Positions 52,701 through 64,000 of a stretch of 64,000 bases of DNA are shown here, piece by piece. The DNA is from Spirodela intermedia. Taxonomy: Eukaryota > Streptophyta > Magnoliopsida > Alismatales > Araceae. The position numbers and the translations under genes were made by a program. Under the pieces are notes generated by a model. That model saw nothing but the letters and a program-made list of their open reading frames with translations. It made no database searches and was not told the origin of the DNA. Position 1 is the first letter of the stretch; every line of letters starts with the position of its first letter. Where the stretch lies: contig LR746276.1 in NCBI GenBank assembly GCA_902729315.2, positions 1,598,669 to 1,662,668 of the forward strand, given 5' to 3'.

Positions 52701-55700
52701 AGGCAAACATTGCAAGGAAATTATTGAAGTGGCATCAGGTAATAACAAGATAAAGGGGTTCTATGAAAGTAGAGCTGAAAGTTGACGTCAGAAATTAATT
52801 ACAGAGTTTCGATTGCAACACAATGCTAGTATTTAAAGGACATGCTACAATCAAACTAGTCTTCCAAAACTCTTTGCAATCCAAGCAATTTTTCCTAAGA
52901 TCAGATGTCAGTTTCCTACGGAATCAAACTCTGAAGAGACCAAAGAAATCTCACATTTGACCGTCATCAATGATAGTTGAAACACTGGAAGATTTGAGCA
53001 TCCAACAACACCAATAAACAGTCAAAATAAAATAAAACTGAGCACCAAATGTCAGGCAAGAGAAACATGAAATGTTGAAAGGTTGCATGATAACTCCAGT
53101 GCCAAAGATCCCAACAGATCATAGTTTACCGCAGGTTCCACAAAGAGCATTGATAATTATAAGGAAAAATCGCAAAAATAAACAAAATTGTTTACATTGA
53201 AACAAGAAATTCAATGCAAACACCTGTTGGCGAAGAAGAAATTCCTTCTGGGACTTTGATAACTGTCCCTCAACTTTTTGGCTAATCTTTTCTGCCACTC
53301 GAATTGACTGCAAAGAGGAGGGGAAAACGGTAAAATTATATCAAGAGGCTGTCAAGAATTCTGCACCAAGAGAAATATTACAATAGAAAAGATAGCCCAT
53401 AAATTGTCTATTTGGTTAAATGATCAGCACCTGCAGATGTCTGTCCACAAGCTCAGTGGCTTTCACGAGCCTAACTTTCAAATCAACAGAATCTAGCATG
53501 GATAACTGTTCCTCAAAGCTTATTTCAAAGCTTGCTACAAATATATCCGCAAGTCTATGTACAGGAACTGTTTCAAGAAGAACTTTCGTCCTACCAACAG
53601 TTTTTTGCTTCTGAAATAAAGCAAGGAACCATTTAGTAGCAAAATCTCTTAAAAATAGTAATCACGATGTTGATGAAAAGAATCATATCGCCACAGTTTA
53701 ATCATGCAATGTGTAACATAATCATGCAATGTGTAATGCAGATCCAAAAAGAAATAGAGGATGACAAGAAGATTTAAAAAATATGGAACAGAGATTCACG
53801 TATGTAATTTGAGAAAGATGTATGAAAATGGGAGACAACAGCCTATGCCAATTATTCATGGGCCATGATTTTGTCAAACCGAAGAACCAAGCTGATATCA
53901 CAAGATTTTATCTTTCTTCATATGTAATTACAACCTGGAACATCAATTAAACTAGGACCAGCTCTACTGGATCTCAGTTAACAGGAATTCAACTGATGTA
54001 GCCAGAAAAAACATGAAATAAAATGGATACATTTAATAGTAATTCAAGGTATACCCACAAATATTTTTATGAAAAAAATTTAAGCATGATGAACTTTAAA
54101 ATTCCCTTCATTCCTTTCCGATCCATTTGTTTTGTACTAAGAATTTGATGGGCCATGACATCCAGGAGCGAAAATGGTAAATCATATCATCATCTCTCAA
54201 TCCTCATGCATCGTTAGTTAACAATAATAAGATTCTGAAGGACAAGTAGTATGCAATCTGGGATAACATGTTTCACCTGTTCAAGAATAGATATCAACTC
54301 CATGGCAGTAGCTTTAAACTGTCGTGATAGAAGGATGAGATCTGGATCTTGCTCTGCTTGCTCCATCTCTATGAAAACCAAAGAAAGACAGTGTTGTAAA
54401 AGGGAAATCTACCAGAAACGTATTCTTTAGGAATATTGAAAACTTCATTTGTATGAAGCAGTGAAGTGGCAAGAATTGCCTAAAAAAATTATAGGTTCAA
54501 CCATCAGAATATGCTGGTATTAATTAACAGAAGAATGAGGAGTATCCACACTTTGTTCAAGAGGTGTTAAGCAATGCGCCTAGTTGACAGAAACAAAGCA
54601 TCTCCTCCCTAGAGGAATGCTAAACAAAGAGACCCTAGCAGAAAAAAAAAAGCCAAGAAGGGAGGACCCTCATGAGTTTCATAGGCCTTTAGAAGTACAT
54701 AAATGGAGCATAATATACCCAGGCTTAGTAAGTGGGTTCGGAGTGCAGATGCAGCGAAATGTATGTGATGTTCCCATTGTGTCCCATATTTGATATTAAT
54801 TTTATATGTTTATCCAATACATAATGCACAAAATATAAATGGAGTATCATATTTTGTATACAAAATAATCCAAGTCAACAGACTACTCCAAAAACGTCTA
54901 TTCTCAAGAATTTAGAAGATCAGAAGCTGAGCATTCAAATGGAAATGCAGTATCCAGCTTATTTTATTAGCTCTGTCAACCTCAAGGCTTATCCACCAAT
55001 CTACGTTTAGCTTAAGGCCTGATTAGACAATCCAAAGGCTATGAACATTATTTGTGGCTGGCTGTGAAACATGAACCAACCTCACTTTATGATACCGAGA
55101 CCAAGCTGGGCTAGTCTACCTTTAAATAGGAGGATTGATAGGCAGTGCTCAAGACCACTAGATGATGCTAGAAAGCTAGTAGTGAGTCCACCAACAAGAT
55201 AAATGACCACTTATGGATGGAAAATAAATTATATGTTTCCTCAATACGGGAAGGTTTGAAGATGTTCAAATGTAACCCAAATGACAGTACTAAAATAAAG
55301 ATGGATATAAAAATATCAAACAAAACTCAAAACTAAAGTTGTTTAGTTTACCAGCCTTTGTCATATCCAGGCGTGATACACGTGCAGTATAATAGGTACC
55401 CCTTGCAGTAAGCTCCTGAACACTAAATCTGCACAAGCCCTCAAGTACAACTACATATGTAACCCTTCCACTTGGTTTTTCCACCCCTCTAGACAGATGT
55501 AAAGCTCTTGCAGCAACTCCCCTGTAACCATAGCACACTATCTTGAAATAAATTCAACTGCGGTCATTAAAAAATTTAACCCACAATGTATGCTAGTATT
55601 ACAGACCAGTGGAACGCTAAGAACAAGAAACGGTCACTACATTAATGAAGTAGAGGAAAAAGGTCAGTTGTAGATAAAAACTTAGATAAAATGTAAACTT

Positions 55701-58619
55701 AGAAACTTAACTTAAGTATTGTGCAATTGTAGATAAAAAGTGGTGACACAAGACCAATTAAAGCATTCATGTTCAACCATTCTCTCACTGAGCTCTCACA
55801 GCACACTGCAGGGTCTACATCATGCCAGAAAAACAAGCAGGGATGCATTAGCCATAGGAATCAACTAAGTGCCAGCAGCCTCGTGATGCATTAAAATTAT
55901 CTGATAGGTGCTTCTGCATATTTCCAATACAGACTGTGAAACATGACAAGCAGCAGAACGTTGACTTCAGCATATTAAGCAAAACATTAGACATCGCTGA
56001 TGATGTTTCTAAGTTCAGATGTCCAAAGCACAGCCATAATCATCAAAGTCACTTCAGAATTACTAGCACAGAAGGGAGCCACGAGTGGATCAGCTCGTGA
56101 ATTCCTTCATCATCAGGCCACGTTAAATTCGTGTCCTAAAAATGTCATTTCCACAAAACCCCTTGGACCACATTCCACAAGTAAATCATCAGGGGAACCA
56201 CAGCTGTATCACCTCATGCATTACTTGACCTCAGACAGCATAAAATTCATTATAATTCATGTCTTTGAAAAAACCTTCCCAAAGAAGTTCTATGGCCTAC
56301 ATTCCATAACTAAATCAATGATGAATTCATTGTTTCATCTAAAAGGCTACAGCTCTGTTTAATATACTTAACTTCATAGTTATATCACATACAGGAAATC
56401 CTTTATGGCTACCTTGCATGAGAAAAATGTGACTTTGGCGGAATGAACTTCATCCACACAAAGTTCTTTACCTGCATGATGTGTCTATAAGAAAATGTTT
56501 CCATAATGTAATTTCTTTTTACAGTTCAGTCGTCACTAAGTTTTGTGTTCTAGACCACGATGAGTTTTTATTCTGTCATTTTTTTTTCCTGTAATCCAGC
56601 AAACAAGAAATTTCAACTCCAAGAAGAGTTGACAAATCGCGAGAATCCAGTTAGTTCTACTCAGCTGATTTCTCGTTTACAAAGATATAGATTTTCATTT
56701 ATCATTGAATATGGGCTATTATAGAGTCAACTTCTCGCTCAAATTTCGGCCTGCACATCTATGCTACTCTAAGGAACCTTCTGTTTAAAAATGGTTTTCC
56801 TCCAGTTTGCTATTGAGCATTGACAACTAGCATAAAACTGTCATTTGCTGTTTGATCTGTAGTGTCACTCGTTTATTATTCTGATCAACGAAGTACCAGC
56901 AGTCAGTCAACATCCACACTGAGTTAATAGGCAACAGTAATCAAAGGCACCAAACTTCACCGATTCTACACTCAATCTATAGGGATGAATACTTCCATAT
57001 CTGCAAATTTCCAAAAAAATATTGCTCATTTTAAGTTGCATTATTTTTCAGGAAGATTGGAGAATTTTGAACAATACCGTGTTCCCCCACACTGATCTTC
57101 TATTCGAAACAGGCAACATGCATGCAGGGAAATGTGCCCCTAAACATCTCAACTCTTCATTATTGAAGACTGTTCTCTCCTCTGGCCTAGAAATTCCTAA
57201 TTCTGATTAACAGAAGTTCATCTTTTACCTTGTTGTCATCTTAAAACGTTTCAAGGGTTGTTTTAGAGCTATACAATAGTAAAAAAACTCTCAATGATTT
57301 ATCATGTTTTGATCATCCAATGGATGAATTCAAAAGATCATCAGGAACAGCCAAAAGCTTCATACGACTGCTCCATGCATACTCCATGACAAATCCTTTA
57401 TTTCAGAGATGAGATCAATAAACACTAAATACTCGTGCATGTCTTCTTTGGAAAAAAGGTGTATTTGTATGTTGAATAGAAATTAAAATCCAACATAGAA
57501 AAGTGTAAGGGCTTTTGTTAACAATTTTTAGCCATCAAGTTCCATGAAGATGCTTGAAAAGGTTCATATCACCGACCTAACCTCAAAAGTATAAAATATT
57601 GCAACAATTGCCACCGCAGTTCCATGAGATCTCAAATTTGACCATAGTTCTGGGCAGGGAATTTCCTTGGTGATACATGAACTCGTGGAATACATGGTTT
57701 CACTTATTGTTCCAATTAAAGTTTCCAACATATATGTTAACAATTAAATATACGAAGAAAGACGATCGTAAAAGTGCAATCTCAGAAAACGCAACCTGTT
57801 ATGCCAGTGAATGGGCCCCTCAAGGCTCTTTCCGTCCGGCTTTTGGGAATCCACCGCATCAACTGAGCCTTTTAAACTTTGATAACCAGGATCAGTACCA
57901 GAACCTAGAAGGCGGATTGAAAAAAACAGATGTTAACCATCATTTGCCAAAATATATGGCCATTTAAAAGGAGATGAGGAACTAAAATAAAAAAAAAGGC
58001 CAAGTATAATACCTGTGGATAACACAGAGCTGACAGCTGTGGCCTCAGCTGCGTCCCTGACAGGCAGGACACCAATGAGACCCTTATCCTCCTTCTGCCA
58101 CAGCTCTTGCTCAACTAATTTGACACTGCAGAAAACGTGACGGCAAAAGGTGTGAGTTCAAGAGGTCGCTGAACTATTTCATTTGAGAGCACCGTAATAT
58201 CGATAAATGGAAGTTGCAGATTTACAGGTTAGATCAATAAAGAGTCCAATGAGGAGAAAAAATACCAAACAATACAAAATAGACTCCAGCCAAAGATCAG
58301 CACGAAATTCAGGTTAAAATTCGAGAAATTATGGTCGCCAAAGAAGGAAAATAAGAAAACAGACTTATGATCCAAATAAGTCAACTCCCGGAGAATACCC
58401 ACACGGGATGAGCCATGGGAGCAAGAGATGAACCCTCCCCCCCTCACCCCACCGGAAAGCACGGAGAAGACTCTGCAATTTAACAAAGACGAAGAGGCAA
58501 GGGAGAAGACACCTGTAGGGGGACGTGCAGCGGATTCGGATGATGGCGCCGGGCAGCAGCACCTTGTTCCTGAACGGAAGGATCGCGAGCCTCCCTGGCA
58601 GCTCCACAGTCTCCGCCAT
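43585..58619 (-). CDS. LON2: LON2, peroxisomal Lon protease
   Basis: ATP-dependent serine protease of the peroxisome matrix, needed for matrix protein import and turnover. Seventeen exons on the minus strand: 58619-58513, 58125-58013, 57904-57796, 55521-55352, 54368-54277, 53610-53431, 53307-53224, 52430-52303, 51683-51482, 51403-51197, 50753-50623, 50213-50000, 48803-48504, 48396-48202, 46670-46425, 45126-45025, 43668-43585. They sum to 2664 nt, 887 residues, the normal length. Seen in order: N-terminal substrate domain ([40 protein letters not shown]); Walker [10 protein letters not shown]; Walker [10 protein letters not shown]; arginine-rich [13 protein letters not shown]; sensor region [16 protein letters not shown]; proteolytic Ser in KDGPSAG; catalytic Lys in GGIKDK across an exon join. 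The last residues, SAKL, form a PTS1 of the AKL type. Introns make the gene 15 kb long. Mitochondrial LON1 would have an N-terminal presequence and no PTS1. Confidence 0.97.
43697..43731. repeat. (GA)n microsatellite in LON2 last intron
   Basis: About 17 GA units lie just upstream of the last LON2 exon in gene orientation, where they form the pyrimidine-rich (CT)n stretch before the acceptor at 43669. Confidence 0.9.
47116..47316. repeat. 101-bp tandem duplication in a LON2 intron
   Basis: Two adjacent copies (47116-47216 and 47217-47316) start AAATTCACAAC and are nearly identical; the one internal difference I see is ACATATATA versus ACATACATA, apart from the 3' edge. The closeness indicates a recent duplication. 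It lies in the intron between the exons at 48202 and 46670. Confidence 0.9.
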
Positions 58620-59025
58620 ACCCTCGACTCCCCCAGCAACAGCCGACGGCCACACGGATCAAAGACTCTGAGGACTCGGAAGGAGGAGATCCTCTCCCCG
58701 TTCACGCCCCCCTATACTTGACTCCGAGGAGCAGGAAGGAGGAAAAGCGTAGAAACCGAAACAAAGGAGGACCACCTCTGCCGATGAAGAAGCAGTGGCA
58801 CCGGCCCGATCATCGCCCCACCGCGGCTCCTCCACCGTCGGATCGAAGCCCGAACTGGCTCGGCCTTCATCCGACTTTCCACATCCGGCGACGGCGACGG
58901 GTCGACCGGGGCGATTCACCCACCTGCCGCCGAGTTTGATCTCCCGGTCTCACCGCCTACTGATCGACTCTAAACACTAACGCCTCATCATACTGGTTCT
59001 CTAGAGATAATATTTTATCAAGGGC
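58620..59025 (-). other. LON2 5' flank
   Basis: GC-rich up to about 58980. It contains the LON2 leader and promoter. No TATA box in a convincing place and no divergent plus-strand gene were recognised. Confidence 0.5.
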
Positions 59026-59371
59026 CGACTTTGGGAGAACTTGATTCTCTAGGAAGATGCTGGTCACCGGGGCAAGAAAGAATAGCTCATGGGCTTGGAA
59101 ATGTTGGAGACCACAATTCCCTATAATATTCATGGTAAATTACGGAGTTCCAATGATGTCAACGAGTTGACCCTTGGAGGTGAAGCCTAGTCAACTCCGA
59201 CTTTGGGAGAACTTGATTCTCTAGGAAGATGCTGGTAACCCGGGCAAGAAAGAAGAGTTCAAGGGCTTGGAAATGTTGGAGACCATAGTTCCCTATAATA
59301 ATTGCTCGCAAATCACACCGTCCCAATAATGTAAACGAGTTGACCTGGAGGCCAACCCTAGTCAACTCCAG
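59026..59371 (+). repeat. Tandem duplication, unit about 172 bp
   Basis: Copies at about 59026-59197 and 59198-59371 both begin CGACTTTGGGAGAACTTGAT and contain CTAGGAAGATGCTGGT, GGGCTTGGAAATGTTGGAGA, TTCCCTATAAT and end CCTAGTCAACTCC. They differ by scattered substitutions. No coding frame is preserved across both. Confidence 0.9.
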
Positions 59372-59735
59372 CACTCACCAAGAAAAATTCAGCCCACGAG
59401 TGGTGGAGATCGTAGTTGACCTCGAGCCATGGCACTCATATTTTGACGATATTTCTTCTCTTATCTTGAGAATGTCTAAGCCTCATGATAGTAGAAAGAT
59501 TTTAACGAAAGATAAGATTTGTCTTCAGGGAAGAACACCCATTGACTGGTAGGACGACGACCAAGTGGTAGCCTAGCGGGTGGAGGAAGAACACCCATTT
59601 GCTAGGAAGAAGGATAAAATATATGTAATGATAAGCCTCAATAACTACGAGCAGAATACATGTAATGATAATTACATTTTCATTTTCATTTCTAAGTATT
59701 GTGAAAAATTATCGTTTTTCACATAGCAATGATAT

Positions 59736-59739
<4 letters not shown>

Positions 59740-59781
<42 letters not shown>
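59740..59781. repeat. (CT)n microsatellite
   Basis: About 20 CT units in AT-rich sequence. Confidence 0.95.
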
Positions 59782-59782
<1 letters not shown>

Positions 59783-60700
59783 GTCTATGATTTATATACA
59801 TGTATACACATATATGTTACCCTTTTACTTGCGACCACCGATCGGTAGGCGAGCAGGAAGAACACCCATTTACTAGAAGTATGAGGACCACGCCGGCGGC
59901 GGCACGGTGCTCGCGTGGTTCAGCGGTGCCAGCTTGTTCAAGGCCGGCGAGCCGGATTCTTCTTTCCTGGTGGGAAGGCGACAGTCACCGGCGGCGATAT
60001 GATCGCCCGTCGCATCGAGGGTCGGGGTTTTACTGGTCAAGGCACAGGAACCCTACGATCCTCCGTTAGGTCAAACTTTCACTGGTTGAAGGTGACCCAG
60101 AGTCTGTGGGCTCGATCAGTCTCTTCCTGCGTCCTTCCATTACACGTCTTCTCTACCCGCTCCTCCCCCTGAGGAGGCTGTCATCTGATGACGTAGCCGG
60201 GAACAAGAGGGAGAGAGGTAGAGAGAGAAAGAGAGGATATGACAAACCCTAACCCTAGAATCACCGGATAGATCCAGCTAAGACGAGCACACAGGCAGGG
60301 AGGTAGGTTATTCGGATTCCGTTGTCGGTGAGGTGAAAGGAGATCGGGAGGGTTTATTCCAGCATCATTCTAAACTACATTCACCGGTGTGCAGCGAGAG
60401 GTCATGGCGGTGTGTATTTGACCAGTAAAACCCTAGACCGTATGAACTGCAGGCCCCATCGCATCAGGTTGGCCAAGGACCGGGACTGCCTTGGAAAGCG
60501 GCGTTGTCTGTGTAGAATCTATGCATATTTCTCCTACGCCGCCCTTCTGGACCTCCCCGAACCTGTAAATGCTGATTTTTATGCCATGTTGGGACGTGAA
60601 GCGAAGAAGAAAACGGTGGGTCACCCGCTATCGTCGTACAGTTGATGCGAAGAAGTGAGGAACTAAATAAATCGGAATATTCGGAACACTAAATTTGACT
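59782..60700. other. Moderately GC-rich region without a recognised gene
   Basis: Open frames of 60-90 codons occur at 59800-60172 and 60412-60645 but none resembles a family I know, and their composition is arginine/serine-rich as expected from GC-rich noncoding sequence. The motif GGAAGAACACCCATT recurs at about 59526, 59586 and 59858. The region may be the remnant of a mobile element. Confidence 0.4.
60244..60258 (+). promoter_or_regulatory. Double telobox-like motif AAACCCTAACCCTAG
   Basis: Two overlapping telomere-type repeats, as found in plant 5' leaders; another AAAACCCTAG occurs at about 60427. No gene could be assigned downstream, so its meaning is open. It may equally be an interstitial telomeric scrap. 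Confidence 0.35.
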
Positions 60701-63540
60701 ACACTTCCTATAGAGAGCGTCAAGAAATAAAACCCTAATTTATCTTGAACATTTATAATATTGCTTAAAAGATACACCTTATTTTGGTTGGCTGATAATG
60801 ACATCATTATATATCAAATGGTTAGGTAGGACTTTACTAAAACCAAAGTTTTCATGATGATATAAAGAAATCAAAAAATAATTACAATCAAAATGCTATG
60901 AATATTTTAATTCCATCAAGAAATCAAGCGAAATAATATAAATTAACATATAAAATTAATTTTGGGAAAAAAATTCTATAATGAAGATTCTAATGTGTTG
61001 AGAATTTTTTTTGAAATGACATCATTGACTGAATTAAATGGTTGGTCTAAGCCACTAGAAATGAGTAGTAGAAAGCCTTACTAACAAAGAAACTCATATT
61101 TTTGTTTAAAAATAAAACAACTAACATATAAGATGGTTTTTGGAGCAGTAATATTTTATCTATTTTTTAATCTATAAATAATAAATTTGCAAATGACTTT
61201 TTTGACACACTCTCCTTGGGTACCTCCTCTACAATTCCCCAAACCTACATATTGGCTATCTTTGTAGGAATTGAACTTTGTCAAACCAAGTTGACTTTCA
61301 TTAAATACCAACTAAATCCCTCTCAAGCCTTGCGTAAAATAAACTAGAAAAAAAAGGCAGTAAAATGCAATACTCGTAGCTCTTCTTATTTATATGACAA
61401 TGTCATGATATGCTTAGAGCATTTACTTGTACCTTGGATGCATTTGAAATTTTTATGAATTTTAGGATACTTCAAATGTTTACAAGATCAATTTGTGACA
61501 TTTGGAGGAGTCAATCATACTATTCCCAAGAGGTAACCCTTTGCATTCTTCTCCCTTAGCATCAATCAAACTCTATATGGATTGGTGATTTTTTCTATGA
61601 ATCAATCTAATGGTCAACTCCTATGTAAAGAGGTTGATATCCCTTTCAAATGTCAACTTAATATTTGAGTTTTGGATAAAGAGTAGATTTTTTTTTTGTG
61701 TTGAACTTGAGAGTTGACTCTTGTCCAAAGAACGCTCTAGTTTTCACAAGGGTTAATTCTCGTGAAAATATGTTTTCATTTTTTGCATAAGTTGGTGAAG
61801 GGTTTACTTGACCATTGTTTATTTTTACTCATAGGGGTGGACCTAAGGGTCTACACTTCAATTATAGTTCAACTTTGCACACTCATAAAAGCTTATTTTC
61901 TTCATAATGTCATCCATAAATATAAGATTCCAATACTTATCATAATGACTTTACTTTTGACAATTTATTGCTTGAGAAAACTTTATTTCGTTCCTTAACA
62001 CTGATGCAAAATATCAATACAAATTAGTGTAAACATTGGCATTTTTTAATAATCAAAATAAAATGTATTTAGTCCTTCGTTCTCAAATTAAAGTACCCAA
62101 AATCTTATTTTCGATTTTTTTTCTTTACCAATGAAGTGATTAATTTGAAATCTCTTGGAATAGTGACCTTTTCACTATGATATTAGTAATTTGATGCCAA
62201 AAATACCAAAATATTTGGAATATTTAAAACTAATGGCAACACTTTTGGTTCCGTTAATATATAAAATGGCTTTCACACTAGTTTGATTTTTATGATTTTC
62301 CATGATAAAATTATGAAATGATTTTTTAATTTAATTATACATTTTTGCATTAAAAGAAGTTGATTTAGCCAACATACAAGTAGTTTTAAGTTTTTCCTGA
62401 TGATATGGAAAAATCATTAATTAAAATTTTAAACCAGCCAAAGTTAGTTTATATTTTTATGAATGTTTTTTGTTAAATTTTTTTCCAATTTTTAGTGACA
62501 TTAAGAAGTCCAAAAAAAATGATAATGTTTCTAATATATTTTAAATTACAAAAAAAAATATTCGAGAATAATTTAGCTTTTTCATGGATTTTTTTTAGAA
62601 TTATTAACATAGTAATTTATGTAATTATGCTAATAAAAAATAATTAAGTGAGGAGAAATACTCCAAATAATTTTCTATTTGAGGTATATAATTTCGTTTA
62701 CTATTTTGACTTACCATAAAATAAAACATATTTTTTAAAAAAAATGCTTTCAGAAATTTAATCATGTTAAAGTTTTGAATATCGCTTTAGTGATGTGAAA
62801 ACGTTGAAATTTCATAAACCCAATTATTTGGAGAACCCTTTAATTAAAGTTGCAAAATTTTTATTTGAAAGTAACATTAGTTACTTGTGAAATAAAGTTC
62901 TATCCTCAGTAAGGGAAAAAACTAGGGACTAAAATAAAATGGAGAGGCCTCTAGTTAACGCTATGAGAGCCCTTCCATGCAAGAAATTGCATGGAAGAAA
63001 AAGTCGTCCTGAAACCAATCTTCTGTGCAAGAAATGCGGAAGAACAGATGCATAGTCTCTCCTCCCTCATATACTGCTCTCCTTTTCTCACTTCGGAACC
63101 ACTCCCACCATTTTTTAGAGGCCTTCGGGCTGTGGATATTGATGCTATGATTACCGAATTTATCTATTTTCGATCTTTACCCACTTTTGGACTTTACATT
63201 CTAAGATGGGCATGCCTATATTGTTTTTTTAAGCAATTTTAAACCCTCATGGGCCGGTTATTGATCCCTCTATCTCAAATGTCACATTTGCAAACAGAAG
63301 GTCAGTATCGAAGCAGCCATGATGTCAGCAAGGTGCATGAACATCGGCTTGTTATTAAGAGTTGGCATTTTCGTCGGCCCAAGGGTAATGCAATGAGTCC
63401 GTCACTTGCCCTCTTCTCATGCATGGATCGAGAGCTGGTCAACGTTATTCCGACGTAAGATAACAACCCTTACACCAGTAAGGAAAGTTCTAGAGAACAA
63501 ATTATTATGATGTTCTTCTCTTAAGAATTAGTGCTCTTAA
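60701..63540. other. AT-rich spacer
   Basis: No gene, tRNA or clear mobile element is seen. A perfect 10-bp inverted repeat is at 62973-62996. Confidence 0.6.
62973..62996. repeat. Perfect inverted repeat, 10-bp arms, 4-base loop
   Basis: TTCCATGCAA, loop GAAA, TTGCATGGAA. It could form a small hairpin; with a GNRA-type loop the RNA form would be stable. No adjacent gene explains it. Confidence 0.8.
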
Positions 63541-63789
63541 TTATTCCCACCTGTCTTCACAATCCCACGAGACCATTCGCATACCAGTCTCGCATTGGGT
63601 AATCGAATAACGTTGACGTGGAGTCAACTCCTGTGCTGACTGTGGCAAAACCCTAAAAGCAGACCGCCATTTCAGAGGAGATTCTTGTATTGTTCCCTGT
63701 TGAACGATAGCAAAGCAAGCATCTGAATATGTAGATGATCCTGATTTATTCGTTGTAAGCGGTTTTGAATTGGATTCCCCGTCAGCCAT
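63541..63789 (-). CDS. Possible small open reading frame, unknown
   Basis: 82 codons on the minus strand opening with a good plant start context (ACCATGGCT) and MADGESNSKPLTTNKSGSST. The polar Ser/Asn/Thr-rich start recalls the beginning of some copia gag proteins, but no gag domain or primer site is seen nearby. It could be a first exon, a gag fragment, or chance. Listed only because the start context is good. Confidence 0.22.
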   Translation of the reverse strand: MADGESNSKPLTTNKSGSSTYSDACFAIVQQGTIQESPLKWRSAFRVLPQSAQELTPRQRYSITQCETGMRMVSWDCEDRWE

Positions 63790-64000
63790 GGTACTTATTC
63801 AGGCCATTAAGAAGGTATGCCTTCGGCCACTGCGGTTTTGGCCTTCGGGTTCTTGGCAGCGAGAGCCAGAGTTTAATGGCCAAATATCATAGTAGACCGG
63901 GAGAAATAAGTGACCATTTGTGGGGTGAACCAGCTGGGCACACGGCCCATCAGCTGACCTACTCGCCCTCGTCCTTCTTTACTGTAACGAGAACCCGGTG

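Noticed and set aside
59915-60172. Open frame of 85 codons, Gly/Arg-rich
   Set aside because: Other frames over the same GC-rich stretch are equally open, and nothing resembles a known protein.

Overview
This is plant nuclear DNA. Every recognisable protein is a plant gene split by GT-AG introns, spacers are AT-rich, (GA)n/(CT)n microsatellites are abundant, and there is a nested Ty1/copia retrotransposon. The wording of the LON2 and RPN1 proteins looks monocot-like, but this is an impression from remembered homologues; I cannot name a species.

Layout. 1-9236 (+): all but the first exon(s) of RPN1, the large non-ATPase base subunit of the 26S proteasome, with 23 exons visible. 10221-16363 (+): a complete PRMT1-type protein arginine methyltransferase of 391 residues in 9 exons, including an 11-nt micro-exon and a GC-AG intron. 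17524-19482 (+): an intronless E/E+ class PPR protein resembling the mitochondrial editing factor SLO1. 19739-22955 (-): a 7-exon canopy/DUF3456 saposin-like ER protein ending in KGEL, with an ERSE-II/P-UPRE-like cluster just upstream of its start.

23351-35870 is a repeat-rich block. It holds a scrambled pseudogene copy of CDC20, a tandem LTR-like repeat, two diverged copies of an unnamed repeat, and a dead CYP89-like P450 gene (33798 to 27560, minus strand) split in two by a degenerate copia element (28615-33330) that still has both LTRs and a near-matching 5-bp target duplication. 35879-38058 (-): the intact CDC20-like WD40 gene that is related to the scrambled copy, with a cluster of TGGGCC/GGCCCA (site II) motifs upstream. 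39174-39672 (-): a small three-exon gene of unknown function (115 residues, tentative model). 39673-43584 is AT-rich and contains a roughly 115-bp tandem array.

43585-58619 (-): a complete 17-exon LON2 peroxisomal Lon protease gene (887 residues by my exon sum) with a C-terminal AKL peroxisome signal. 58620-64000 contains a 172-bp tandem repeat, microsatellites, a telobox-like motif and AT-rich sequence without any gene I can recognise.

Several genes share a theme of protein quality control or cell cycle: the proteasome base (RPN1), the APC/C activator (CDC20), the peroxisomal protease (LON2) and an ER-folding-type protein. In a plant genome this is most likely chance neighbourhood and not an operon-like unit. 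Exon boundaries were placed by eye from splice consensus, reading-frame continuity and family alignment from memory; no search was run.
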